DNA from: Niveispirillum cyanobacteriorum
GTDB taxonomy: Bacteria > Pseudomonadota > Alphaproteobacteria > Azospirillales > Azospirillaceae
DNA length: 64,000 bases
Direction: 5' to 3'
Assembly (NCBI RefSeq): GCF_002868735.1
Contig: NZ_CP025611.1
Span: 2,735,001 to 2,799,000, forward strand
Shown: positions 54,087-63,329 of the stretch, piece by piece
Position numbering within the stretch: position 1 is the first letter of the stretch
Layout: each line of letters begins with the position of its first letter
Notes under the pieces: model-generated
Databases searched by the model: none
Seen by the model: only the letters and a program-made list of their open reading frames with translations
Told to the model about the DNA's origin: nothing
Program-made: the position numbers and the translations under genes

Positions 54087-55667
54087 TCAGGCCACGGCAG
54101 TTTCGGCCTGCTGGGCATATCTCCAGGGCAACAGCTCATCGAGCCTCGTGATCGGATGCCCGCTGGCGAGTTTGGTCAGGACATCGGCGAACCAGGCCTG
54201 CGGATCGACACCGCTGAGCTTGCAGGTTTCCACCAGCGACGCGCTGGTCGCCCAGTGCTCGCCGCCACCGTCGCTGCCGGCGAACAGAGCATTCTTGTGC
54301 GTGAGGGCGAGCGGGCGGGTGCTGCGCTCCACGCTGTTGCTGTCGATCTCCACCCGGCCGTCGTCGAGGAACAGCGTCAGCCCTTCCCAGCGGCTGAGCG
54401 CGTAGCGGATCGCCTCGGCCAATGTCGATTTGCGCGACACGGTCGCCAGTTGCTTTTCCAGCCACGTCTTCAGTTCCGCAATCAGCGGCGTCGAGCGGGC
54501 CTGGCGCTCCCGGCGGCGCGCTTCGGAGTCATGGCCGCGGATCTCGGCCTCCACTGCGTACAACTGGGCGATGCGCCGCAAGGCTTCGCTGGCGATCGGC
54601 GCCGAGCCGCCGGTCTGGAGATCATTGAAGCCGCGGCGGACGTGCGCCCAGCAGAAGGCGAGGCGCACGGCTCTGCCCTCGGCCAGCTTGCGATAGCCGG
54701 CATAGCCGTCGACCTGGAGCACGCCGGTGAACCCCTGCAGATGCGCCACCGGCCGTTCCGCCTTGCGATCAGGAGCATAGACGTAGGTCACCGCCGGCGG
54801 CTCCGGTCCGTTCCAGGGGCGATCGTCGCGCGCGTAGGCCCAGAGCTGGCCGGTCTTCGTACTGCCCCGTCCGGGGTCGAGCACCGGCGCCGTCGTCTCG
54901 TCAGCAAACAGCTTGCCCGACGCCTTCAGGCTGGCCATCAACCGCTCATGCAGGGGCCGCAGGTACCACGCCGCCCGTCCGACCCAGTCGGCCAGGGTGG
55001 AGCGGTCGAGATCGACACCCTGGCGCGCGTAGATCTGGGCTTGGCGGTAGAGCGGCAGGTGATCGGCGTACTTGGACACCAGCACGTGGGCGATCAGCGC
55101 CTCGGTGGGGATGCCGGCGTCCACGATGCGCGCCGGCGCCGCGGCCTGCACGACGCCCTCCTCGCACTGGCGGCAGGCGTATTTCGGCCGGCGGGTCACC
55201 AGCACCCGGAAGCGGGCCGGGACGAGGTCGAGACGCTGCGAGACATTCTCGCCGATGGGATGCAGCGTGCCGCCGCAACACGGGCAGGTCTTGTCGGCGA
55301 CATCGATGAGGATCTCCTCGCGCGGCAGATCGGCCGGCAGGTTCCCGCGGTTCACCCGACGCCGTGGCGGCGAAGGGGCCGGCTTGGCCGCCACGGTGCC
55401 GGTGGGCTCGGCCTCCTTGGCGGCCAGCGTCTGCTCCAGGTCCTCCAAGGCCAAGGCCAGCTGGTCCGGATCAAGGCGCTCGGCCCGGCGGCCGAAGCGA
55501 TGGCGCTGCAATTCCCGGATGATCTGGCGCAACCGGGCGATCTCCTCCTCGGCCGAGGAGCGGGCCGCCCCCAGCTCCGCGGCATGCCGAAGCCGTTCGG
55601 CCAGCAGCAGGGCACGCAGTTCGTCAGGATCGCTGGGAAGGGTTTCAGGCGCGGTCGTCACGTCCAC
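54087..55667 (-). CDS. tnpC: IS66 transposase TnpC (copy 2)
   Basis: Complete DDE transposase, 526 residues. N-terminal leucine-rich coil (ELRALLLAERLRHAAELGAA), zinc-binding region CPCCGGTLHPIGENVS with YACRQCEEG, and core motifs ADETTAPVLDPG, LQVDGYAGYRKLAEG and EIDSNSVERSTRPLAL (Glu). Uninterrupted, unlike copy 1. Confidence 0.94.
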   Translation of the reverse strand: MDVTTAPETLPSDPDELRALLLAERLRHAAELGAARSSAEEEIARLRQIIRELQRHRFGRRAERLDPDQLALALEDLEQTLAAKEAEPTGTVAAKPAPSPPRRRVNRGNLPADLPREEILIDVADKTCPCCGGTLHPIGENVSQRLDLVPARFRVLVTRRPKYACRQCEEGVVQAAAPARIVDAGIPTEALIAHVLVSKYADHLPLYRQAQIYARQGVDLDRSTLADWVGRAAWYLRPLHERLMASLKASGKLFADETTAPVLDPGRGSTKTGQLWAYARDDRPWNGPEPPAVTYVYAPDRKAERPVAHLQGFTGVLQVDGYAGYRKLAEGRAVRLAFCWAHVRRGFNDLQTGGSAPIASEALRRIAQLYAVEAEIRGHDSEARRRERQARSTPLIAELKTWLEKQLATVSRKSTLAEAIRYALSRWEGLTLFLDDGRVEIDSNSVERSTRPLALTHKNALFAGSDGGGEHWATSASLVETCKLSGVDPQAWFADVLTKLASGHPITRLDELLPWRYAQQAETAVA

Positions 55668-55731
55668 CAGTATAGCGGCGGCTTACGCAGTCCTCGCCTC
55701 CGAAGCGGTGGCCGAGTCGCTGTGTCGCAGC

Positions 55732-56085
55732 TCAGCTGGCGGACGTCGGCCGAGGCACCCGCACGCCCCGCACCCGGGTCCAGTCCAGACCCTCGACGAG
55801 CGCCGAGAGCTGAGCCGGGGTCAGCCGGATCACGCCGTCGCGGATCGCTGGCCAGCGGAACTGGCCGGCCTCCAATCTCTTCGCGATGAGAACCAATCCG
55901 GTGCCGTCCCAGTGCAGGAGTTTCACCCGGTCGGAGCGCTTGGAGCGGAAGACGTAGACGACCCCGCTGAAGGGATCCGCCCTCAGTTGCTGCTGCACCA
56001 GGGCGGCCAAACCATCCATGCCCTTGCGGAAATCGACCGGCTTGGCGGCGACAAGAACCCGCACCGCGCCCTCGATACCGATCAC
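55732..56085 (-). CDS. tnpB: IS66 accessory protein TnpB (copy 2)
   Basis: IS66 Orf2, 117 residues: VLVAAKPVDFRKGMDGLAAL and VVYVFRSKRSDRVKLLHWDG are the family signatures. Overlaps tnpA by four bases. Confidence 0.93.
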   Translation of the reverse strand: MIGIEGAVRVLVAAKPVDFRKGMDGLAALVQQQLRADPFSGVVYVFRSKRSDRVKLLHWDGTGLVLIAKRLEAGQFRWPAIRDGVIRLTPAQLSALVEGLDWTRVRGVRVPRPTSAS

Positions 56086-56486
56086 CGCGACGCCCTCACC
56101 GCGCGCAGCACCGCCTTGACGGTGGCGCTGTCCATGCCGGCCGGCACGCGCACCACCGCATCGCCGATCTGCACTTCGATGGCCGGGAGTTCCTTCGCTG
56201 CGGCTGGCGGCGGCGTGGTGTCCAGCACCACCGGCGCAAACACCAACCCCTCTTCCTGGAAGCGGTTGGCGGCACGCGCTTCCCGGCGCCAGCCGAACAC
56301 CTGCTGGGGCCGCAATCCGTGACGCCGGGCCACTTCGGAGACCACGGCCCCGGGCACCGCCGCCTCCGCCAGGATCCGTTCCTTCGCCTCCGGCGACCAG
56401 GTCCGGCGGCCCACATCGCCGGTGATCACCTCCATCCGGCGCACCCGCACGGCCTCAGAGGCAAGCGTAAGGTCGAGCGTAGACAC
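56082..56486 (-). CDS. tnpA: IS66 DNA-binding protein TnpA (copy 2)
   Basis: IS66 Orf1, 134 residues, with HTH RRTWSPEAKERILAEAAVPG then VSEVARRHGLRPQQVFGWRR, and C-terminal IEVQIGDAVVRVPAGMDSAT. First gene of the IS operon. Confidence 0.92.
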   Translation of the reverse strand: MSTLDLTLASEAVRVRRMEVITGDVGRRTWSPEAKERILAEAAVPGAVVSEVARRHGLRPQQVFGWRREARAANRFQEEGLVFAPVVLDTTPPPAAAKELPAIEVQIGDAVVRVPAGMDSATVKAVLRAVRASR

Positions 56487-56590
56487 AAACCGTTCTCCCG
56501 ATCATGCGATCCGGGAGATTCGCTCCGCCTTGATCCCGCCGAAAGGTGGGACCAGAACACCGCTTACAATCCACACGCTCAAGCCAACGG

Positions 56591-56701
56591 ATGAAGCAAC
56601 AACCCATCAACAAGTACGTGTCCCACGCAGCGGATTCGTTCTTTGGCCTGAAATCCGACGGAGAGCTTGTCACCGCTGATGCGCGTGCTGAAAATGTTTA
56701 A
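56591..56701 (+). CDS. Possible 36-residue ORF before a terminator
   Basis: MKQQPINKYVSHAADSFFGL then KSDGELVTADARAENV, stop at 56701. It begins 16 bases right of the IS66 target duplication and is followed by a textbook terminator 68 bases on. No ribosome binding site is obvious. It may be the tail of a gene that IS66 separated from its start, or chance. Confidence 0.25.
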   Translation: MKQQPINKYVSHAADSFFGLKSDGELVTADARAENV

Positions 56702-56769
56702 TTAAATCATAGTAGTAAGCTTGTTGTAATGTCGGTCGATGCGAGCCCCCGCATCCAACCTGACACAAC

Positions 56770-56811
56770 AAAAGCCTCGTAACCTCAACAGGTTACGGGG
56801 CTTTTGTTTTT
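56770..56811 (+). terminator. Rho-independent terminator
   Basis: Stem AAAAGCCTCGTAACC (56770-56784) with GGTTACGGGGCTTTT (56791-56805), loop TCAACA, then a T-rich tract GTTTTT. Only one T/G pair in the stem. No complete gene is visible upstream on the plus strand, so it probably served a gene lost through the IS insertions. Confidence 0.85.
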
Positions 56812-56939
56812 GGACCCGGTTCCTGGCTATCGCCAGATATTTATTAAAATCAAAAGCTTAGCTCCGCAGGTTCAAATCGAGGGTGCCAGCATCCGCATCC
56901 AACATGCCGACGCACTCTGTCACGAGTTGGAACCTCTAG

Positions 56940-57784
56940 GGTCAAAACCGGCACATATCATTGAAATTGCTGTTTGAATGTGATTCCAAGGCGTGATTAA
57001 CGCGTTGGAGGATTGAATGCGGGAGATTTTCTGGCTTTCGGATGAAGCGTGGGCAGCGATTGAGCCGCACCTTCCTGAGCACAAGTATGGTGCGCCGCGT
57101 GTTGATGACCGTCGGATCATCAGTGGGATTATTCATATACTCAAGAGCGGATGCCGCTGGAAGGACTGTCCGCCGGAATATGGCCCACCGACCACGGTGT
57201 ACAATCGCTTCAACCGCTGGTCTGGGCGCAAACACTGGCACCGGATATTACATGCGCTGGCCGCCGGGCAATGGATCACGACCAGCGTGGCCATGGACGG
57301 CAGCTACGTGAAGGCACACCGGTGTGCCCACGGCGGAAAAGGGGGGCCAAGGCGCAAGCCATTGGCATTTCCAGAGGCGGTCAGACCACAAAAGTCCACG
57401 CCCTGACTGACACGCTCGGCCGCCCGGTGGCCTTGCATGTAACGGCGGGCAACGTTTCCGACATCACCATGGCCGAGACCCTGCTGGCTGAGGTTGATGA
57501 TTGCCGCTATGTCCTGGCCGACAAGGGATATGACAGCGATAAATTGCGGACCAAGATCAAGGAGAAGGGCGCGAAGCCTGTCATTCCCGGCAGAAAGTCA
57601 CGCAAAAAGCCCATCCGCTTCGACAAGCTCAGGTACAAGTTCCGATGGATGGTCGAGGCCGTCTTCTGCCGTCTCAAGGACTTCCGACGCGTCGCCACCC
57701 GATACGACAAGCTCGCCAGAAATTTCCTGTCCACCCTCGCAATTGCAACCATCGTGGCATACTGGACCTGATTGAGTCTGGAAC
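56940..57784 (+). mobile_element. IS5-family (IS427/IS1031-like) element
   Basis: About 845 bases flanked on both sides by CTAG (56936-56939 and 57785-57788), a plausible target duplication for this group. Two overlapping frames encode one DDE transposase through a -1 shift. Terminal repeats are short and imperfect (GGGTCAAAAC against GGTTCCAGAC, allowing one base of overlap with CTAG). Confidence 0.75.
57017..57771 (+). CDS. IS5-family transposase, two frames joined by -1 frameshift
   Basis: OrfA (57017-57406) gives MREIFWLSDEAWAAIEPHLP, the DUF4096 HTH part and SVAMDGSYVKAH (first Asp). OrfB in the -1 frame continues KAQAIGISRGGQTTKVHALT, YVLADKGYDSD (second Asp) and WMVEAVFCRLKDFRRVATRY (Glu), ending at 57771. 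The switch lies at the AAAAGGGGGG run (57337-57346), the normal place for programmed -1 frameshifting in this group. Both halves look intact. Confidence 0.88.
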
Positions 57785-57896
57785 CTAGCAAAACCGGAAC
57801 GGTTCGGTCCGGTCGACCATGTCCGGTTGCTGAAAGGCTAACCAGGGTAGGGCAAGTCCGTGGCGTATTTCCGCGAGATCGGATAGCTTTCCGCGA

Positions 57897-58625
57897 ATGG
57901 ACACCGCTCACCGCATCCTCGTCGTCGATGACGACGCTGACATCCTTGCGCTCATGAAGGGCGTGATTACACGCAATGGCATGATCGCCGAGACGTCCCG
58001 CTCGGCGGCTGAAGCCGATATTGTTCTGGAACGGTTCCCAGCGGACCTCATCGTGCTGGACCTGATGCTGGAGGGCGAGGAAGGCCTGTCCTATTTTCGC
58101 CGGCTGCGCGCGCGGTCGAATGTACCGGTGATCATGGCGACCGCACTTGCCGAGGAAGTGGACCGGATTGTCGGTCTGGAGGTGGGTGCGGATGATTACC
58201 TGGGAAAGCCATTCAATCCGCGCGAACTCATCGCCCGGATCAGGTCCGTTCTGCGGCGGGCGGGCGAGAAGGGTCCCGCCGGGATCAACGGCGACGATGT
58301 CGCGTTCACGTTCGGTCCCTTCCGCCTGACACCGGCCCGCCTGTCGCTGACCCAGCGGGATGGCAGCCTGGTGCATTTGACCTCAGGGGAACTGGCGCTT
58401 CTTATCGCCCTTGTCGAGCACGCTCCCCGCGTGCTGTCGCGCGACCAGCTTCTGGATCTGTCCCGCGGTGCTGTGGCCAATCCCTTTGATCGCAGCATCG
58501 ACAGCCAGATCAGCCGTCTGCGTGGCAAGATTGAGGCCGACCCAAGACATCCCGAATATATCAAGACGGTCCGCCATCTCGGCTATGCGTTTGCGGCCAA
58601 TGTAACTCGGATCAACGCCAAGTGA
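57897..58625 (+). CDS. OmpR-family response regulator
   Basis: 242 residues. Receiver domain: VVDDDADILALM (acidic pocket), LIVLDLMLEGEEG (phospho-Asp in LDL), conserved Lys in YLGKPFNPRELIAR. Winged-helix output domain ends RHPEYIKTVRHLGYAFA. The stop overlaps the GTG start of the sensor kinase. It probably controls the efflux operon downstream. Confidence 0.94.
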   Translation: MDTAHRILVVDDDADILALMKGVITRNGMIAETSRSAAEADIVLERFPADLIVLDLMLEGEEGLSYFRRLRARSNVPVIMATALAEEVDRIVGLEVGADDYLGKPFNPRELIARIRSVLRRAGEKGPAGINGDDVAFTFGPFRLTPARLSLTQRDGSLVHLTSGELALLIALVEHAPRVLSRDQLLDLSRGAVANPFDRSIDSQISRLRGKIEADPRHPEYIKTVRHLGYAFAANVTRINAK

Positions 58626-59995
58626 GCTGGTTGAAGCAGCTCTGGTCGTCCCTTGTGGTCAAAGTAACGGCGATGACCGTGGCTGGGCTGATGCTGCTGT
58701 TCGCCGGTGTGCTGTTGGTGATGCAGACGCCGCTCCTGACGCAGTTCCTTTACCCACGGGCTTTGTCCGACAGCGCCGACAGTATTGCCGAACTTGTCTG
58801 GTTGATGGAGGCGTCGCCGGACGAGATCAGGCCCTTCATCCTGTCGGTCTATGAGGGGGGGCACCGTACGGCCTTGATCGGCAGCACCTTCACCCCAGGG
58901 CTTCGACCGGATGCCAACCTGCAGGCCATCCTCGTGGGGGGTGAAAGCGAAGTCGCGTCACGCCTGGCGGGGCGGGAAATCCGCTTTGAATCCCTCGGCT
59001 TTATTCCATTGCGGCAGCGGCTGCGCCAGGAAGGCACAGGTCCGATGCGCGTAGTCACGTCGCTCCAGGTTGCCATTGCGCTCAAGGACGGTCGGGTCCT
59101 GAATGTCTGGCTTGCCCCAGCCCTGACGCTCAGCCGACAACCGGTCGCCCTGGCAGGGACTGGTCTGGTCATCCTTCTGCTGTCCACGGCGCTGGGTCTC
59201 GCCATCGCAGCGGTCACGCTGCGCCCGATCCGTCAGCTGGAGAGCGATGCCGCGCGGGTCGAACTCGGCGATGCCGGTGCGGCGGTCTCGGAAACAGGCC
59301 CCGTGGAGTTGCGGCGTGTGTCGGTGGCGCTCAACCGCCTGCGCGAACGCCTGACGGCAATCATCCGGGAACGAGAGCAGATGGTTGCCGCCATTGCCCA
59401 TGATGTTCGCACCGGGCTCACCCGGATCCGCCTTCGCATGGACGAACGCGGGATTGTGACTGCGGAACAGATCGAGGGCGACCTTGTCCAGATGGAGGCC
59501 TTGATCACCGATATGCTTGCCTATGCTCGTGCGGAACGCCCGTCGAGTCAGCAGGAACTCATCCACCTTGGCCGGTTCGTCGGTGATCTGGTGCAGGCCC
59601 TTCCCCACGCCATCGACCTCTGCCTCCCACAGGAGGGGGAGTTCATCATTGTCGGCGATCCGGTCGCCCTGCGGCGCCTGTTTGAAAACCTGATCGAAAA
59701 TGCCAGGCGCTATGGCGGTGGGGAGATCGCGGTCCGGCTTGTGACCGCGGGGAACGGGCGCGATGTGCGCATAGAGGACAATGGCCCTGGCCTACCGGAC
59801 GACCAGCTCGAAGCCGTGTTCCAGCCCTTTCATCGCGGTGAAAGCTCCCGCAATCGTAGCACGGGTGGTACCGGTCTCGGTCTCGGCATCGCGCGGGCCA
59901 TCGCCCGGGCCCATGGTGCGACGCTGCGCCTGGAAAACCGGCCGGGGGGTGGTCTGGCCTCAATCGTGCATTTTCCAGCGTCCTTGCGGACTTGA
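58622..59995 (+). CDS. Sensor histidine kinase
   Basis: 457 residues, GTG start within the GTGA overlap. Two TM helices (VTAMTVAGLMLLFAGVLLVM and GLVILLLSTALGLAIAAVTL) enclose a periplasmic domain of about 130 residues. HAMP follows, then H-box AAIAHDVRTGLTRIRLRM (phospho-His), N-box FENLIENARRYGG, and G-boxes EDNGPGLPDDQ and GTGLGLGIARAIA. Partner of the preceding regulator; signal unknown. Confidence 0.93.
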   Translation: MSWLKQLWSSLVVKVTAMTVAGLMLLFAGVLLVMQTPLLTQFLYPRALSDSADSIAELVWLMEASPDEIRPFILSVYEGGHRTALIGSTFTPGLRPDANLQAILVGGESEVASRLAGREIRFESLGFIPLRQRLRQEGTGPMRVVTSLQVAIALKDGRVLNVWLAPALTLSRQPVALAGTGLVILLLSTALGLAIAAVTLRPIRQLESDAARVELGDAGAAVSETGPVELRRVSVALNRLRERLTAIIREREQMVAAIAHDVRTGLTRIRLRMDERGIVTAEQIEGDLVQMEALITDMLAYARAERPSSQQELIHLGRFVGDLVQALPHAIDLCLPQEGEFIIVGDPVALRRLFENLIENARRYGGGEIAVRLVTAGNGRDVRIEDNGPGLPDDQLEAVFQPFHRGESSRNRSTGGTGLGLGIARAIARAHGATLRLENRPGGGLASIVHFPASLRT

Positions 59996-60104
59996 CCGGG
60001 CGTTCCCGGCGGCAACAATTCGTGACAAACCGTTTCAGCCGCGCCAAATGGCGGTGGTACGGGCAGTGTATAGTCTCGAAATCCGCAACAGGGCTGCACG
60101 AGAC

Positions 60105-60530
60105 ATGACCATGACCATCCAGACCGCGATCCGGACGAGCCTGTACGTTTTGGCCAGCGGTTTCGTTTTGCTAACCGCTGGCACTGCTACCGCCCAGGAT
60201 GCCGGTCGCCTTGCCGAGGCGGATGCCAATGGCGATGGCAAGATCACTTGGCAGGAAATGGTCGATATGCGGGCGGGCGTTTTCGAACGCCTCGACCGCG
60301 ATGGTGATGGCTTTGCCTCCAGCGATGACAGTCCGGGCATGGGGCCGGGCAAGAGGCTTTTCAGTGATGCATTCGGCAAGGTAAAAAGCGCCGATGCCAA
60401 TGGCGATGGTCGCATTTCCAAGGATGAGATGCTCAACGGCCCGGCACCCCTGTTCGAGAAGGGTGACACCGATGGCGACAAAGTCCTGTCAGCAGCTGAA
60501 CTGGCAGCGCTGAGGCAGACCGACAAGTAG
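60105..60530 (+). CDS. Exported EF-hand protein
   Basis: 141 residues with signal peptide ending near GTATAQ. Four EF-hand loops: DANGDGKITWQE, DRDGDGFASSDD, DANGDGRISKDE and DTDGDKVLSAAE, the last lacking the central Gly. Periplasmic calcium-binding protein lying between a two-component system and an RND pump; the start at ATG 60105 fits the signal peptide. Role unknown, possibly metal or envelope-stress sensing. Confidence 0.88.
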   Translation: MTMTIQTAIRTSLYVLASGFVLLTAGTATAQDAGRLAEADANGDGKITWQEMVDMRAGVFERLDRDGDGFASSDDSPGMGPGKRLFSDAFGKVKSADANGDGRISKDEMLNGPAPLFEKGDTDGDKVLSAAELAALRQTDK

Positions 60531-60663
60531 TAGATCCTACGCGTGCCTTGACGCGCCGGATAGGTGCCATCCTGCGCGTCGGCTTGTCATGGACGGGACG
60601 GGCGATGTGCGATCCAGGGGCGCCGCAGGGCCCCTTGGATTTGTGTTGGTTTGGGGGCGCATC

Positions 60664-62109
60664 ATGCGCAATTTTCGTGATTACGGTATGGTTATCGGTC
60701 TCGCGATCTGCGCGATAACGGGCGGTTGTACGCTGACCCCCGCACCTGAGACCCCCCCGCTGGTCAGCGACATCCGGACGAGCGGGCGTTTCCTTCAGAC
60801 CCAGTCTAAGATCACCGCACCAGCGGACACGGGGGCGTGGTGGCTGGGTGTCGGCGGCAAGGAACTGGATGCCCTTGTCGATATCCTGCGCCGCAACTCC
60901 CTGGCCCTGCGGGAGGCGCGCCTGCAGGCAGACCAAGCCAAGGCGGCGGCGCGGATCGCCCATGGTCAGCGCCTGCCATCCGTAGCCGCTGTCACAGAGG
61001 CAAGCACCAACCGGCGACAAGGGCCGAATGGAAAGTTTTCCTGGTCGGAAGCCTACACCGCCGGTCTGCTGGTGGATTTCAACACCGATATCTTCGGCGG
61101 CCTGCGGGCAGCCGAACGGTCCGCCCGGCTGAGCGCCCTTGCCGGCGAAATTTCCCTCCGCGCGGCCGAACAACGGGAAATCGCGCTCCTTTCCCGCAAC
61201 TGGGTCTCGGCTGTTTCGTTGCAACGTCGTGCCGATCTTGCCCGGCGCACGGCCGAGAGCTTCCGATCGACTTACGATCTGACACGCCAGCGTTATGAGG
61301 CGGGATCGACGGCGGTGTCCGCCAGCGACGTCCAGATTGCCCGGCAGAACCTGGAATCCGCCCTGGTGGACATTCCGCAGATCGACACCGACCTCACCCA
61401 GCAATGGCTGGTTCTGGATGAGCAGCTTGCGCGCATGCCGGGGGAGACCGGTCGGTCCTTCGCGGGCGCGCTGGCACCTGCTGTCCGGTTTGACGCACCC
61501 GTCGGCAGCCCGGCGGCGCTGCTGGCGAACCGGCCCGATGTCGCCGTCGCCGAACTGCGCTATCTGGCGGCGCTTGAGGATGTTGGCGCTGCCCGTGCCT
61601 CACTGTATCCCGGCCTGTCGCTTGCCGCCTCGCTGACCTTCCAGGCTGACACACCGGGCGAGTTGTTCGACTGGGACCGACATATTGCCAGTCTGGCGAG
61701 CTCTCTCACGGCACCGGTCTTCCAGGGTGGCCGGCTGAAAGCGCAAGTGCGCCTTAAAGAGGCGCGTGCCGCCGAGCTGGCGAGCGCCTTTGCGAGGGCA
61801 GCTCTGGCTGCCGTTGTGGATGTGGAGATCGCGCTTGCAGAGCTGGCCGGCTTGCACCAGCAGAAGCAGCTTCTCGATGCCGCGCTGGAGACGGCCAGGC
61901 TGTCCAATGAAATCGCCAAGGGCCGCTATGGGCAGGGGCTGATTTCAATCCTTGCCGTGCTGGAAACCCAACGCAGCCTCAATGCTGTCGAGCAGAACGT
62001 CATCCTCACCGATCAAGTCATCGCCAATGCGCGGATCGACCTCTACCTCAGTCTTGGCGGCGACTGGACGGGCAGTATTCCCGCGGTCGAGCCGGCCCAG
62101 AAATCCTGA
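60664..62109 (+). CDS. RND efflux outer-membrane factor (TolC/OprM-like lipoprotein)
   Basis: 481 residues. Lipoprotein signal with lipobox AITGGC (Cys near residue 22). Two outer-membrane-efflux domains, e.g. LREARLQADQAKAAARIAHG, LLVDFNTDIFGGLRAAERSA and ANRPDVAVAELRYLAALEDV. Forms the outer-membrane channel of the tripartite pump with the next two genes. ATG 60664 chosen because the signal peptide begins there. Confidence 0.93.
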   Translation: MRNFRDYGMVIGLAICAITGGCTLTPAPETPPLVSDIRTSGRFLQTQSKITAPADTGAWWLGVGGKELDALVDILRRNSLALREARLQADQAKAAARIAHGQRLPSVAAVTEASTNRRQGPNGKFSWSEAYTAGLLVDFNTDIFGGLRAAERSARLSALAGEISLRAAEQREIALLSRNWVSAVSLQRRADLARRTAESFRSTYDLTRQRYEAGSTAVSASDVQIARQNLESALVDIPQIDTDLTQQWLVLDEQLARMPGETGRSFAGALAPAVRFDAPVGSPAALLANRPDVAVAELRYLAALEDVGAARASLYPGLSLAASLTFQADTPGELFDWDRHIASLASSLTAPVFQGGRLKAQVRLKEARAAELASAFARAALAAVVDVEIALAELAGLHQQKQLLDAALETARLSNEIAKGRYGQGLISILAVLETQRSLNAVEQNVILTDQVIANARIDLYLSLGGDWTGSIPAVEPAQKS

Positions 62110-62129
62110 TCCAAAAATGGAGCGAAACC

Positions 62130-63329
62130 ATGTCTGCTCCCGATAATCTGCCCGTCGAATCGTCCAGTGAAGCCGATTCCAGGACGGGCAGGGTGACCGG
62201 ATTGCTCCAGGTCGGGCTCGTCATCGGCGTCCTTGTCGCTGGCCTTGCTGCCAACCAGATCCTGTCTAAGTTGGCCGTCGAACCGCAGATACGCACGTCT
62301 GGTGCGTCAAGTGTCACCGCCCGTGTCGTGCAACCAGAGATCAGCGACACCCGGATCCGGCTGTTCGAAACCGGGACGGTGCAGGTCAGGAATTCCATCG
62401 AGCTGAGCCCACAGGTAAGTGGACGCGTCGTCTGGGTCAGTCCAGCGCTGGTTGCCGGCGGCACGTTCCGTCGGGGTGAGGTGCTGTTCCGTCTCGACAA
62501 TGCCGACTACCGCGCCGGGATCGATCGCTCCCATGCGGATCTGGCCGCCCGGCAGGCGGATCTCCAGGTCGAGCGAGCAGAGGCGGAGATCGCGCGGCGG
62601 GAGTGGGACCTTGTCAGTCCCGGAAAGCCGGTGCCGGCCAATGTGGCCAGGGAGGCTCAGCTGGCGCGGGCTGAAGCCGCCGTCCGGTCGGCCCAAACCG
62701 CGCTTGCCGATGCCGAACGGAATCTTTCCCGGGTGGCGTTCTCGCTGCCTTTCGATGGGCGGGTGCAGACGACCGCCGTGGAGGTCGGCCAGAATCTCCT
62801 GGCCGGGCATTCCTATGGCCGGGCCTATCAGCAAGGCCGGATCGAGGTCTCGGTCCCGGTCAATGCGCTGATGCTGGAAGCCCTGGCGCCGGCGACCGGG
62901 CGGGAGGCGATTGTGCGACCGCGCAAGCTGCTGCTGTCCCAGGTCGATCTGGCCTATGCCGCCATGGTCAAGCAGGCGGATGCCGAACTCGACCCGAAGA
63001 CACGGCTTGCGCGCCTGACCCTCGAATTCACCGGACCGGTGCCGCTCCTTCCTGGCGACTTCGTGGATGTGGAGATCACGGGTCCCATCATCCAGGGCAC
63101 CTATCGGATCCCGGAGGGGGCCATGCAGGAGAACCGAACCGTTTGGGTGGTTGCCGGCGGTCGCCTCGCCCAGCGCAGGCCGCAGCCGGTGTTCGTCGAA
63201 GACGGTGTCATCTCGGTCCTGCCCTTCGACACCGCCGACGGCATCGTCGTCAGCCTGCTGAATGATCCACGTGAGGGCGATCTGGTGGTCCCGGTCGGTG
63301 ACGTGCGGGTCGATGGGGGACGGCCATGA
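62130..63329 (+). CDS. RND efflux periplasmic adaptor (HlyD/AcrA family)
   Basis: 399 residues. One N-terminal TM (GLLQVGLVIGVLVAGLAANQ) replaces a lipid anchor. Lipoyl/biotinyl-like half-motifs VQVRNSIELSPQVSGRVVWV and LSRVAFSLPFDGRVQTTAVE flank a helical hairpin rich in Ala and Arg. It links pump and channel. It overlaps the pump gene by four bases. Confidence 0.93.
   Translation: MSAPDNLPVESSSEADSRTGRVTGLLQVGLVIGVLVAGLAANQILSKLAVEPQIRTSGASSVTARVVQPEISDTRIRLFETGTVQVRNSIELSPQVSGRVVWVSPALVAGGTFRRGEVLFRLDNADYRAGIDRSHADLAARQADLQVERAEAEIARREWDLVSPGKPVPANVAREAQLARAEAAVRSAQTALADAERNLSRVAFSLPFDGRVQTTAVEVGQNLLAGHSYGRAYQQGRIEVSVPVNALMLEALAPATGREAIVRPRKLLLSQVDLAYAAMVKQADAELDPKTRLARLTLEFTGPVPLLPGDFVDVEITGPIIQGTYRIPEGAMQENRTVWVVAGGRLAQRRPQPVFVEDGVISVLPFDTADGIVVSLLNDPREGDLVVPVGDVRVDGGRP

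Larger units (their letters stand above)
54074..56567 (-). mobile_element. IS66-family element (copy 2), intact and recent
   Basis: Bounded by GTAAGCGGTGTT (54074) and its inverted copy AACACCGCTTAC (56556-56567). A perfect 8-base target duplication AATCCACA lies on both sides (54066-54073 and 56568-56575). Three complete genes, tnpA, tnpB and tnpC, run on the minus strand. It is only distantly similar to copy 1. The perfect duplication suggests recent insertion. Confidence 0.95.

Noticed and set aside
54081-55889. Plus-strand ORF of 602 codons
   Set aside because: Antisense of IS66 tnpC and tnpB, which are certain.
56866-56885. GGTTCAAATC, resembling a tRNA T-loop
   Set aside because: The flanking bases do not pair as a T-stem and no acceptor, D- or anticodon arm could be found.
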